Part shown: positions 1 to 6,472 of the stretch, piece by piece
How the letters are laid out: each line of letters begins with the position of its first letter
Numbering within the stretch: the first letter of the stretch is position 1
DNA from: a virus
Virus record (IMG/VR): IMGVR_UViG_3300034358_000148
Location: 1 to 47,658 of that record
Direction: 5' to 3' (one strand)
Length of the DNA stretch: 47,658 bases
The notes under the pieces: model-generated
Database searches by the model: none
Seen by the model: the letters and a program-made list of their open reading frames with translations, nothing else
What the model was told of the DNA's origin: nothing
Program-made: the position numbers and the translations under genes

Positions 1-117
1 TTAACCATATACACCCTTGCGCGACTCCCGCCGCGAACGCAGAGTCATGTCGTTGCGTTCGAGGCCATACTCAAGCGCAACCCGGTCGGTGTCCACGAAA
101 CCACTGGCTGTCAGCAT
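1..117 (-). CDS. small hypothetical protein, 38 aa
   Basis: The ATG at 117 is preceded by an AGGAGG Shine-Dalgarno with an 8-base spacer, and the TAA is the first triplet of the window. The product is charged, with an Arg-rich C-terminal part (LRSRRESRKGVYG), and has no membrane segment. I do not recognise the family. A longer in-frame reading up to 183 exists, but the Shine-Dalgarno favours 117. The start codon lies inside the 3' arm of a large inverted repeat (111-193), so translation could be controlled by RNA folding. Confidence 0.55.
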   Translation of the reverse strand: MLTASGFVDTDRVALEYGLERNDMTLRSRRESRKGVYG

Positions 118-193
118 CGGTTGCCCTCCTCTGGGCTCACCACGAAGCAGCAGTCCACCACTGCTTCGTTCCACCGGGGGCAACCGATGCTGA
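111..193. repeat. nested inverted repeat over a start codon
   Basis: The 16-base arms 111-126 (TCAGCATCGGTTGCCC) and 178-193 are perfect reverse complements. Inside them a second perfect 9-base pair, 142-150 (ACGAAGCAG) and 161-169, closes a 10-base loop. On the minus transcript the downstream arm contains the ATG of the 38-residue gene, so the fold would occlude the start codon while leaving most of the AGGAGG single-stranded. It has no U-tract and does not look like a simple terminator. Confidence 0.7.
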
Positions 194-291
194 TTTGATC
201 ACTATGCCAAATTGGCTGGGCGCCGCAACGCCGATCTTACGCGAGACGCGTAAACTTGCACTGTTGGAAATTCGCCCGCAGCTTCGCTGGC

Positions 292-552
292 ATGGCGAAT
301 CGCTCTCAAATTCAGGCCAGTCCCGACAGCGCCCGAATTCGCATCGACGAACTCGCAGCCGCGAACGGCAAGAGCCTGGCTGAGCTATCGCGCCTGATCG
401 GACGCAACGTCGCCTACCTGCAGCAGTTCGTCCGACGGGGGACGCCAAGACGATTGCCGGAGGATGAGCGCCTAGCGCTCGCACAACTGTTCCAGGTCGA
501 TGAGCGCGAGCTTGGCGCGCGCGATCCATGGTCCCCGGGGACGCTGGCATGA
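292..552 (+). CDS. lone HTH domain of an S24-repressor type regulator
   Basis: The product is 86 aa. The region KSLAELSRLIGRNVAYLQQF followed by VRRGTPRRLPEDERLALAQL matches, from memory, the N-terminal helix-turn-helix of sphingomonad LexA/S24-type repressors, which normally continue into a Ser/Lys peptidase domain. Here the protein stops just after the HTH (ELGARDPWSPGTLA), so it is a natural short regulator or a truncated repressor. The ATG at 292 is preferred over an in-frame TTG at 256. Its stop overlaps the next start as ATGA, indicating translational coupling. Likely a DNA-binding regulator; target unknown. Confidence 0.7.
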   Translation: MANRSQIQASPDSARIRIDELAAANGKSLAELSRLIGRNVAYLQQFVRRGTPRRLPEDERLALAQLFQVDERELGARDPWSPGTLA

Positions 553-1064
553 AGACGCCCTCGGAAATCTCGGCCCGAGCGCGATCGGTATTCTCCGCGG
601 CCGGCGACCGGATCAAGGCTGGCTGCCATGCGCTGCATGCGGCGCAGTCCGCAGCGGGCCAGCTCCAGAGCGGAGCGACGATCAAGAAGGCGGTGCGTAT
701 CTACGCGGAGGAATCCGCGCTGGCGCTGAAGCAGATAGCCGACGAAGTCGCGCTTCAGATCCGGCATCGCGGGCGGGCATGGGCCGCAGGCATGGACGCC
801 GTTGCGGGCGAACTCGAACTGCACATCGCGAATGCTCCGGCTTACCTCGAGCAAAGCTTCACGCTCGCCAATTCAGGCGCGTCGGCCACCGAAGCCGGGC
901 ACGCGCTGATTGCAGGCCGATCCGGTGATCTTCGCGCCCAGCTTCACGAATTCAGGGATGGCTGGACGGCGCCGGTTCCCGAGGCATGGGACCAGCGGCA
1001 TCGCGTGGTCTACGCGGTGATCCTGCTCGTGGCCGGGGCTATCTTGTCGGCGGTGCTGACTTGA
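549..1064 (+). CDS. hypothetical protein with C-terminal membrane anchor
   Basis: The product is 171 aa, starting at the ATG that overlaps the upstream stop (ATGA). The body is Ala-rich and helical (IYAEESALALKQIADEVALQ), consistent with coiled-coil or helical-bundle structure. The last about 20 residues (VVYAVILLVAGAILSAVLT) form one transmembrane segment, giving a tail-anchored layout. The family is not recognised. Coupling to the HTH gene upstream and the DUF6961 gene downstream indicates one operon. Confidence 0.7.
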   Translation: MKTPSEISARARSVFSAAGDRIKAGCHALHAAQSAAGQLQSGATIKKAVRIYAEESALALKQIADEVALQIRHRGRAWAAGMDAVAGELELHIANAPAYLEQSFTLANSGASATEAGHALIAGRSGDLRAQLHEFRDGWTAPVPEAWDQRHRVVYAVILLVAGAILSAVLT

Positions 1065-1246
1065 CCCCAGATGAAGAGCGCCTGGCCGAGGCCCTCGCGG
1101 TCGAGCGCATGCACGGTGCTGGCGGTCCCGCCTTCATCGCGGAGCGGATCGGTGCCCTCGCCCTGGCTGGAGATGCTGCCGGCGTCGAGCGGTGGCGGGC
1201 GATTGCCGCGCGATACGAGCAGCTGCTCACCGGGCCGCCCCAATGA
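1061..1246 (+). CDS. DUF6961 family small protein
   Basis: The product is 61 aa. The core (RLAEALAVERMHGAGGPAFI, then AERIGALALAGDAAGVERW) matches what I know of DUF6961, a small sphingomonad family found in prophages and mobile islands; its function is unknown. The start is taken as TTG 1061, which overlaps the previous stop as TTGA and gives the usual family length. A longer in-frame reading from 986 would run through the upstream gene's membrane segment and is rejected. The stop overlaps the next ATG. Confidence 0.75.
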   Translation: MTPDEERLAEALAVERMHGAGGPAFIAERIGALALAGDAAGVERWRAIAARYEQLLTGPPQ

Positions 1247-1488
1247 TCCCCACACCAGCAGAGCTCGGCGAAGTCCTGGTCGCGATCCTGACCGGCGCGG
1301 CGGGCGGCTCGGAGGAGCGCTGGCGGGATGTCGTCGGCGAAGTTCGGTATCTTCCGCTCGCGACGAACGTCCTTTCAAACTGGTCAATCGCGCCGAAAGG
1401 TACCGCGGCTGAGCTCGAGGCGGCGGCGAAGGCGGAAGAGTTGGTACGGGCTGAGCACCCCTATGTCGCGCTGCGCAATGCAGGATAG
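1243..1488 (+). CDS. hypothetical protein, 81 aa
   Basis: Starts at an ATG overlapping the DUF6961 stop (ATGA). The product is soluble and mostly helical, with a conserved-looking core (WRDVVGEVRYLPLATNVLSN) and an acidic, Ala-rich C-terminal half. It resembles small hypothetical proteins that travel with DUF6961 in sphingomonad prophages; this is from memory and no function is known. It belongs to the same coupled operon. Confidence 0.65.
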   Translation: MIPTPAELGEVLVAILTGAAGGSEERWRDVVGEVRYLPLATNVLSNWSIAPKGTAAELEAAAKAEELVRAEHPYVALRNAG

Positions 1489-1984
1489 GCTGATAACCAA
1501 TGCCTGTTGGCTCGAGGCCGCGACCGCCCGCGCTTCCGAACGCGAGCGCCTCGCTGAATTTGCGGCCGCGGTCCGGTACAAGCACAGCTGGGGCGACTAT
1601 GCCGAGATCGAACACCTGAGCTACGACCAATTGCGGGCGATGCAGAAGGCATCTTACGGGCTGCCACCCCGTTCCATACGTGGATTGCCAATCATGGCGC
1701 AACGTGGACTCGCCTCGATCGCGCTCGGTGCTTTGATGCTCGCAAGCTTTCTGTCGAGTTTCCCGCTCCCGCCGACAATAATTCTGGCGTTAACACTTAC
1801 TTCGCTACTAGCGCTGTTCGCTTGCTTATCCCTGTTGCTCGTGAGAGTTGGCACGAGATGGGTAGGAGGATTGGTTCGCCGGACGATGCTCTGGCCTATC
1901 TGGGCGCGGAGTTGGCGGGCCGATCGCTCGAGCAACTTGTCCTGCTCTGTCTCGACGATGCGCACAGGATCATCCGCCGGGTGA
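1478..1984 (+). CDS. putative two-TM membrane protein
   Basis: The ATG at 1478 lies 11 bases inside the preceding gene. The product is 168 aa: about 75 soluble residues (RASERERLAEFAAAVRYKH), then two hydrophobic segments, IALGALMLASFLSSF and TIILALTLTSLLALFACLSL. The last about 40 residues overlap the RadC-like gene in another frame and look less protein-like, so the true end may be frameshifted or the tail may be dispensable. No family recognised. Confidence 0.5.
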   Translation: MQDRLITNACWLEAATARASERERLAEFAAAVRYKHSWGDYAEIEHLSYDQLRAMQKASYGLPPRSIRGLPIMAQRGLASIALGALMLASFLSSFPLPPTIILALTLTSLLALFACLSLLLVRVGTRWVGGLVRRTMLWPIWARSWRADRSSNLSCSVSTMRTGSSAG

Positions 1985-2235
1985 ATATCGATGGATCGAG
2001 GGCATCGATCGAGGTTTCGGTCGCCGATCTCGTCCGCACCATCGCCTTGAGCAGAGCTGAAGGCGTCTTGATCGCGCACAATCATCCGAGCGGGGACTGC
2101 CGGCCGAGCCCCGGCGATCTTGCCTTCACGCGCTCCCTCGCGACCTGTTGCAACGCGATGGAGGTCCGGCTGCATGACCACCTGGTCGTCTCGGTCGACG
2201 GCTTCACGAGTTTTCATCGGGAAGGATTGCTGTGA
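1858..2235 (+). CDS. RadC-like JAB/MPN domain protein
   Basis: The product is 125 aa, essentially a stand-alone MPN(+) domain. The JAMM metal-binding signature is intact: HNHPSGDCRPSPGD (H-x-H-P-x-G-x7-S-x2-D). RadC-family proteins are frequent on phages, plasmids and integrative elements; despite the name, a direct repair role is not established. The ATG at 1858 gives a normal domain length; TTG 1822 is an alternative. There is no helix-hairpin-helix N-terminal part as in chromosomal RadC. It overlaps the upstream membrane-protein frame by 127 bases. Confidence 0.85.
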   Translation: MGRRIGSPDDALAYLGAELAGRSLEQLVLLCLDDAHRIIRRVNIDGSRASIEVSVADLVRTIALSRAEGVLIAHNHPSGDCRPSPGDLAFTRSLATCCNAMEVRLHDHLVVSVDGFTSFHREGLL

Positions 2236-2286
2236 CGCTGGCGGCGAGAACTCGACGTTAGAGACGTGCGCCGTTATGCCAATCGA

Positions 2287-2451
2287 ATGCACCGACTGAT
2301 CACAGGCGACCCTTCCGACCGCGACGAAGCGATTGCGCTGGCCAGCGACGCGGAGTTGGTCGCCGCCTGGCAGATGACGGACGGCGACGCAGGCGATCCC
2401 ATCACCGAGTCGCTCGCGGCCGAGATGAAGCGCCGGGAGCTCGCCTTCTAG
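2287..2451 (+). CDS. small hypothetical protein, 54 aa
   Basis: An acidic helical product with a typical small-phage-protein composition (DAELVAAWQMTDGDAGDPIT). The ATG at 2287 is preferred; an in-frame GTG at 2266 would add 7 residues. It ends 3-4 bases into the convergent SRAP gene, so the two stop regions overlap. No function known. Confidence 0.6.
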   Translation: MHRLITGDPSDRDEAIALASDAELVAAWQMTDGDAGDPITESLAAEMKRRELAF

Positions 2452-3131
2452 GCTGCGACGATGTCGAGCGCCCCGCCGTCCGAGAGCCGCGGCGTCGTCA
2501 CCTGGACGTCCATCGGTCCGTCGTAGGGCCGCACCAGCGCGGCCGCCTCAGCGGCCGTCCCGTCGAGCCATTGCTCCCATTCGTCGGGCTTGAGGATCGC
2601 CGGCATCGCCTTGGGATGGATCGGCGCGACGATCGCGTTGGGCTCGCACGTCGCGAAGGCATAGGCAGGGCCGCGGTCGGTCGGTCGCCAGAAGCCGGCG
2701 AACACGCCGACGGGTTGGTCAGGCAGGCAGAACCAGGCCTGCTTCGGCAGGCCGTCGTCACCCTTGCCGCCCTCCGGATGCGGCTCGGCAAAGTGGGTGA
2801 AGGGCACCAGGCAGCGATTCGCGGCATTGGCGAGCGAGCTGCGCCAGAACGGGCTGGCGAGGTTGCGCGCATTGGTGACGAACTTGACCAGCGGCTGTCC
2901 CTTGGCGCCCTTGACGATAGTCGGAAAGCCCCACTCCATGACCTGGGCGATGAACGGGCGATTGCCCTCGGCCTGCCGGCGCACGACGAGGCCGTAGCGC
3001 GGCGTCTTCTTGCCCGTGGGAAAGATCTGCCCGGGTCGCGGCCGATCGGTCCAATCGGCGTCGATCGCGACGCCATGGAGGTCAAGCCAAGCTTGGACGG
3101 CCTTTTCGCTCTGGTGCTTGCGGTTGCACAT
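2448..3131 (-). CDS. SRAP domain protein (HMCES/YedK family)
   Basis: The product is 227 aa, full length for the family. SRAP proteins covalently cap abasic sites in single-stranded DNA through Cys2, which is present (MCNRK). Other expected positions are visible: the NAR motif (VTNARNLASPFW), the Glu of the usual FYEW region (FTHFAEP), and the active-site His before a MP pair (IHPKAMPAIL). Family knowledge gives DNA-protein crosslink protection of abasic sites. On a mobile element it may protect replicating phage DNA (inference). It converges with the 54-aa gene and diverges from the 3301 cassette. Confidence 0.9.
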   Translation of the reverse strand: MCNRKHQSEKAVQAWLDLHGVAIDADWTDRPRPGQIFPTGKKTPRYGLVVRRQAEGNRPFIAQVMEWGFPTIVKGAKGQPLVKFVTNARNLASPFWRSSLANAANRCLVPFTHFAEPHPEGGKGDDGLPKQAWFCLPDQPVGVFAGFWRPTDRGPAYAFATCEPNAIVAPIHPKAMPAILKPDEWEQWLDGTAAEAAALVRPYDGPMDVQVTTPRLSDGGALDIVAA

Positions 3132-3300
3132 TTGCGGCGGATGCCATGCGGTTTAGGCGAAGTCGACTCAACACGCACCTGGGGGCGATGGCCCAACCGC
3201 GAAGGGCGAGTTAGATCAATCCTGCGCGCCTATCCCCTCCGCATACGGATTTGACGCAAGGGGCAGAGTCCGCTTAGCTTCCCTTCAAAGGGGATGATGG
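3132..3300. promoter_or_regulatory. divergent intergenic region
   Basis: These 169 bases separate the SRAP gene (leftward) from the two-gene cassette (rightward) and must carry both promoters. Immediately before GTG 3301 there is an AAGGGGAT Shine-Dalgarno. I could not assign -35/-10 boxes with confidence and saw no GTTC-N7-GTTC LexA-type site. Confidence 0.4.
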
Positions 3301-4407
3301 GTGCTAGAAGAGATCGCACTGGATGCGTACGCGCTGCCTTACGACCACCAAGTCTATAAGTGCTTTCCCGGTGAAGGTTACAAATTCTATGACGTCGTTC
3401 TCAACGAGAGCGTCATATTCCTAGATGTGCGCGGTCTGGATAATCTCTCTGAAAATCCGGCGACGTGGAGCGACGACGCGCTACTGCACGTCACGACTCT
3501 CGACCACGTGGTGCGTAATCCGACCGGGCCGCGGCGCAAAGGTCAGCGGAGGAGGCGTAAGAGCGGCGTACCTCAACGAAATGCCAATTTTGTAAAGGGG
3601 CTGCTTCTAACTGCGAAGAAGGGTGATCTCATCGTTGTCCCGCCGCCGGGGTGGCGCCGTGAAGTTTTGATCGGCGAGATCGCGGATGAGCCGGGCACGC
3701 CCATCCGCGTGGAGGCCAAGGATGGCGAAGAGACCTTCACCTATTTAGGCCGAAAAGTCCGTTGGCGCACGTCCGTTGAGAAACGATTTATGCGGCAGAC
3801 GCTGCTTGAAAAGCTTCATAATCCGCAGGCATTTTTTCCCGTCGGGATTGACCAGCATGAGGATGTCTACGCCCTCGCCTATGAGAATTATGTTTGGCGG
3901 GACAATTTTGTCGCGACGTTCCGAACGTCGAAAGAGCGCTTCACGTCTGCCGATAATCTGGTGGCCTCCGTTTGGTTCAACGGACTTACGGCCGCTAGAA
4001 ATGCCGCAGAGAATAATACCTTACTTACCACAAGCTCATTCGTCGATGCGGCATTGCTGCCGACTGCCCCGGATACTGAAAACGAGCTGGAATTAAACAT
4101 CAACTCCCCGGGCACCATATTGGTGCGCTCGGCGAGCGCGTTCGCTTTGGCGGCTATGGCCTTGCTCCCGTTGAACGCAACAGAGGCTCAAGCAGTCGCT
4201 GATGGCAATACGAGAATCACCCTGCACGCTGTGGGAGGCGTTGACCCTGGATGCCAACTTCAGGTCGAGGCGGCTGTCGCAGATTACGTACGCTCTCTGG
4301 GTCCCGACCTCCTTCTGGAGGCGTGCGAATTTGGCGACAAAGCCCGCAATGGGGCTACCCTCCGCAGTAGAGTTCAATTGAAAAGAACCCCGAAAGGGCA
4401 TAAATAG
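3301..4407 (+). CDS. unrecognised protein with PUA/Mrr-N-like segment; cassette gene 1
   Basis: The product is 368 aa; GTG start with a good Shine-Dalgarno. Residues about 1-60 look like a folded alpha/beta unit, followed by a basic linker (RRKGQRRRRKSG). The segment around residues 97-180 (KKGDLIVVPPPGWRREVLIG, then KVRWRTSVEKRFM) has the GDLIV...IGEI...V.W rhythm seen in PUA-like N-terminal domains of Mrr-type restriction proteins; this is a faint resemblance, not a family call. Near residue 280 there is a short hydrophobic stretch (ASAFALAAMALLPLN). I see no nuclease or NTPase motif. Base composition is visibly less GC-rich than its neighbours, suggesting separate acquisition. The next gene follows after 5 bases, so this is a two-gene operon. 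A defence or exclusion role is conjecture. Confidence 0.75.
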   Translation: MLEEIALDAYALPYDHQVYKCFPGEGYKFYDVVLNESVIFLDVRGLDNLSENPATWSDDALLHVTTLDHVVRNPTGPRRKGQRRRRKSGVPQRNANFVKGLLLTAKKGDLIVVPPPGWRREVLIGEIADEPGTPIRVEAKDGEETFTYLGRKVRWRTSVEKRFMRQTLLEKLHNPQAFFPVGIDQHEDVYALAYENYVWRDNFVATFRTSKERFTSADNLVASVWFNGLTAARNAAENNTLLTTSSFVDAALLPTAPDTENELELNINSPGTILVRSASAFALAAMALLPLNATEAQAVADGNTRITLHAVGGVDPGCQLQVEAAVADYVRSLGPDLLLEACEFGDKARNGATLRSRVQLKRTPKGHK

Positions 4408-4412
4408 AGGGG

Positions 4413-4901
4413 ATGGCTACGATGGCTCCCCCTGCGCCTGTGAAAGCCCACGCATTCAGTGCGGGGTCCTTCATGCTTGGCACGATTGTGGCGGCGATCA
4501 TTGGCGTGCCCACCGGATTATTTGTGGCAAACCGCGCCAACACCGCGATGGTCGTCCAGCAGCAGACGCTTGGCCAGATCCAAACGTTCGAGACAACTGG
4601 CGGGCAGGTCGATAACGCCGTGCGCTCAGTGAGTGACGCCCTAGCCACCTCCAAAAGACCCGATAAAGGGCTGGAAGCGTTAAGGGATGCGCTCGGCGCT
4701 CACGCGTCAGCAGCATTCGTGCTCCGGGATGAACTCGGCGATGACTACGTCGCGTATATGGCGAAAACACGCGACCTGCGAGGTTACGCTAACAATGCCA
4801 AGACTCCCCGCGATGGCGTTGTCATGTGGCAAGCCGCCATCGATCTAATCACGCTGCGGAAGCACGCGACAGAGCGTATGAATAAAGAGGCGACACGGTG
4901 A
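4413..4901 (+). CDS. single-TM membrane protein; cassette gene 2
   Basis: The product is 162 aa. After about 15 residues there is one transmembrane helix (FMLGTIVAAIIGVPTGLFVA), then a soluble helical C-terminal part with Lys/Arg patches. Spacing of 5 bases and an AGAGGGG Shine-Dalgarno tie it to gene 1; ATG 4422 is an alternative start. The layout resembles small membrane partners of two-gene defence or signalling cassettes, but no family is recognised. GC content is lower than that of the phage genes. Its TGA overlaps a GTG that opens a broken third frame (4898). Confidence 0.7.
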   Translation: MATMAPPAPVKAHAFSAGSFMLGTIVAAIIGVPTGLFVANRANTAMVVQQQTLGQIQTFETTGGQVDNAVRSVSDALATSKRPDKGLEALRDALGAHASAAFVLRDELGDDYVAYMAKTRDLRGYANNAKTPRDGVVMWQAAIDLITLRKHATERMNKEATR

Positions 4902-5035
4902 CCTCACTTCCCGAAGCTTGAGAGCGGGGCGACCTAGATCCGTTCGCCAAAGACCGGGACGGCGACGCCCCCGACGACAATGCCGCGTTCAACCGCGCTT
5001 TGCAATCAACGCCGCCCGGGTCCGTGCCCGGCAAA
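4898..5035 (+). pseudogene. possible broken third cassette gene
   Basis: A GTG overlaps the gene-2 stop (GTGA), the usual sign of coupling, and reads MTSLPEA before a TGA at 4919-4921. The same frame then continues with a protein-like, acidic sequence (ERGDLDPFAKDRDGDAPDD) until it runs antisense to the gene ending at 5036. A single TGG-to-TGA change would explain the stop. It may be a decayed remnant or chance; confidence is low. Confidence 0.25.
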
Positions 5036-5554
5036 TTACGGGTGATTCGCCTCGTCCACAGGCGCCCCAGCATCGATAAGGCGCTGAGCGATCCAGCGAT
5101 AGGGCAGGTGGCAGCTAGTCCAGGGATGCCGCGGTTCGATCGTTGCGGCCTTCCAGAATTCGGTGAGCAGCCGGTGATCCTTCACGAAGGGTCGCAGCAC
5201 GTGCAGCGCAAGACGAACCTCGAGCGTCCCCACCGGCTGCTCGGCCGACCTGTTGGCGGCCTCGCGCAGGATCTGGAGCGACAGGTTGATAAGCGCATGG
5301 CGATGCGCCCGTCGCCGCGCGCGCTGCTTTCCGAAGGGAATGATCACCAGGTGGATCATCGGCGCCGCGCATCGGTGCGGGCATTTGATGGACCTGGGCG
5401 CCGATCGCCAATCACTGTTGCCGCCATTGTTGTGCACTTCGGCGATCAGCGCATCCAGCTCCCAGACTTCGGCGGCGCGGCAGCTCCGGCATACGACCTG
5501 GACCTGAGCTTCGACCCGGTAGAGATCGTGCAGTGTCTTGGGCGCGCCGACCAT
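5036..5554 (-). CDS. conserved hypothetical with Cys-pair zinc-finger-like N-terminus
   Basis: The product is 172 aa, ATG 5554. A CRSC pair near residue 23 and a second Cys pair (KCPHRCAAPM) about 35 residues later would form a Cys4 zinc site. The rest is basic and helical, with distinctive blocks (FGKQRARRRAHRHALINL and RHPWTSCHLPYRWI). It resembles a sphingomonad conserved hypothetical family seen beside mobile-element genes; function unknown. It is transcribed opposite to both neighbours, so it probably has its own promoter in the 210-base gap upstream. Confidence 0.75.
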   Translation of the reverse strand: MVGAPKTLHDLYRVEAQVQVVCRSCRAAEVWELDALIAEVHNNGGNSDWRSAPRSIKCPHRCAAPMIHLVIIPFGKQRARRRAHRHALINLSLQILREAANRSAEQPVGTLEVRLALHVLRPFVKDHRLLTEFWKAATIEPRHPWTSCHLPYRWIAQRLIDAGAPVDEANHP

Positions 5555-5650
5555 TCGAGCAACGAGAACAGATTAAGAACGATTCGGGAAGGGGGTTTGA
5601 TAAAATCCGGGGTCGCTTGCGGCAATTAGAGCGAAAAAATCGGCTATTTT

Positions 5651-5699
5651 GTCACCCCACGTTACTTTTCCGCTTGCGCGAAGTGTAACGTGGGGTTAC
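5651..5699. repeat. 15-base inverted repeat, possible operator
   Basis: 5651-5665 (GTCACCCCACGTTAC) and 5685-5699 (GTAACGTGGGGTTAC) are reverse complements with one mismatch, separated by 19 bases. A further GTCACCCC copy sits about 20 bases downstream. The pair lies in the 210-base gap between the leftward gene ending at 5036 and the rightward 20-residue ORF. It could be a binding site for the nearby XRE regulator or a hairpin; there is no U-tract. Confidence 0.55.
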
Positions 5700-5764
5700 A
5701 ACGACTTTGTCAGACGGCGAAGTCACCCCGACCAGCCCGCTGACAAACCCGAAAGGAAAGAGAG

Positions 5765-5827
5765 ATGTCCCTCTCGATCCGGCTCCGGGTTTGGAAAGTG
5801 ACCTTCACGATCACAATCCAAGCCTAA
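5765..5827 (+). CDS. 20-residue ORF (leader or small peptide)
   Basis: ATG 5765 follows a long purine Shine-Dalgarno (GAAAGGAAAGAGAG). The product MSLSIRLRVWKVTFTITIQA alternates hydrophobic and polar residues as in two beta strands and is basic in its first half. It is followed at once by a strong GC hairpin (5833-5862) and then the XRE gene. It may be a real microprotein or a leader peptide. Too short for family assignment. Confidence 0.45.
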   Translation: MSLSIRLRVWKVTFTITIQA

Positions 5828-5832
5828 GAGCC

Positions 5833-5862
5833 CCCGCCCCCCGGCAGCAACCGGGGGGCGGG
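5833..5862 (+). terminator. 12-bp GC hairpin before XRE gene
   Basis: CCCGCCCCCCGG pairs perfectly with CCGGGGGGCGGG around a CAGCAA loop. There is no U-run on either side, so intrinsic termination would be weak; an attenuator or mRNA-stability role between the 20-residue ORF and the XRE gene is equally possible. Confidence 0.55.
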
Positions 5863-5876
5863 ATAGGGTCCAAAAT

Positions 5877-6407
5877 ATGGGTGATGTTATGCCAATGCAA
5901 TACGAAGAATTGAAAGCGGCGCGAAGCGCGTTGGGACTGACTCAGGAGGAGCTCGCGCAGGGTCTCGGCATGAGCCGAAAGGCGATCAACGAGATGGAGG
6001 CAGGCAAAGCTGCTATTGAAAAGCGGACCGAACTCGCGGTGCGCCAGCTCTTCAATCAGCGGTCCCGGTTGTACGGGGCGCACAGGGTTGAGCCTCTTTC
6101 TGATGACGTGGCGCTGAAAGACGCCAGCATCTTGTGGGATCGCTACGGCGAGGTCAGCCCCCCAGTGCTAGTCCTCGGGAGAGAAGATGACGATCAACGC
6201 TACCCGTCGAGTTATGGAGCATGCAACTCGGACTGGAACGCAACTGACGACGTTGGTCGGTTGCTGCGGCTCCTGACGCGGTTTGTCGAACTTACCGTCG
6301 CCGACCGTATTCCGGCGCGGAAGGTACACAAGGCTTTTTCGGTAATTCCCGAATATCGATACGCCCTCAGCGAGGGTATGTTCGATCAGGGCATCGCGGA
6401 TCGATGA
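5877..6407 (+). CDS. XRE-family transcriptional regulator
   Basis: The product is 176 aa. Residues about 10-60 form a clear Cro/CI-type helix-turn-helix (LGLTQEELAQGLGMSRKAIN). The C-terminal about 110 residues are unrecognised and contain no S24 peptidase signature. ATG 5877 is used; ATGs at 5889 and 5895 are alternatives. The stop overlaps a 21-codon ORF (6404-6469) that is probably chance. It converges on the last phage late gene. Likely regulates itself or the accessory region through the inverted repeat at 5651-5699 (inference). Confidence 0.85.
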   Translation: MGDVMPMQYEELKAARSALGLTQEELAQGLGMSRKAINEMEAGKAAIEKRTELAVRQLFNQRSRLYGAHRVEPLSDDVALKDASILWDRYGEVSPPVLVLGREDDDQRYPSSYGACNSDWNATDDVGRLLRLLTRFVELTVADRIPARKVHKAFSVIPEYRYALSEGMFDQGIADR

Positions 6408-6472
6408 GCGCCGAATGGAAAGAGATAGCGGCGCGGCGTCAGGAACTCCGCGTCGGACCAGCGCAATAGCGC

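Noticed and set aside
4919-4921. In-frame TGA as a selenocysteine codon
   Set aside because: No SECIS-like hairpin after the codon was seen and no selenoprotein family fits; mutation or chance is simpler.
5707-5913. 68-codon frame starting at TTG across the hairpin before the XRE gene
   Set aside because: Poor start, runs through the GC hairpin and overlaps both the 20-residue ORF and the XRE start; composition is Pro/Gly-rich and not protein-like.
6404-6469. 21-codon ORF overlapping the XRE stop (ATGA)
   Set aside because: Very short and not supported by any Shine-Dalgarno of its own; probably chance in the convergent gap before the 6473-7414 gene.
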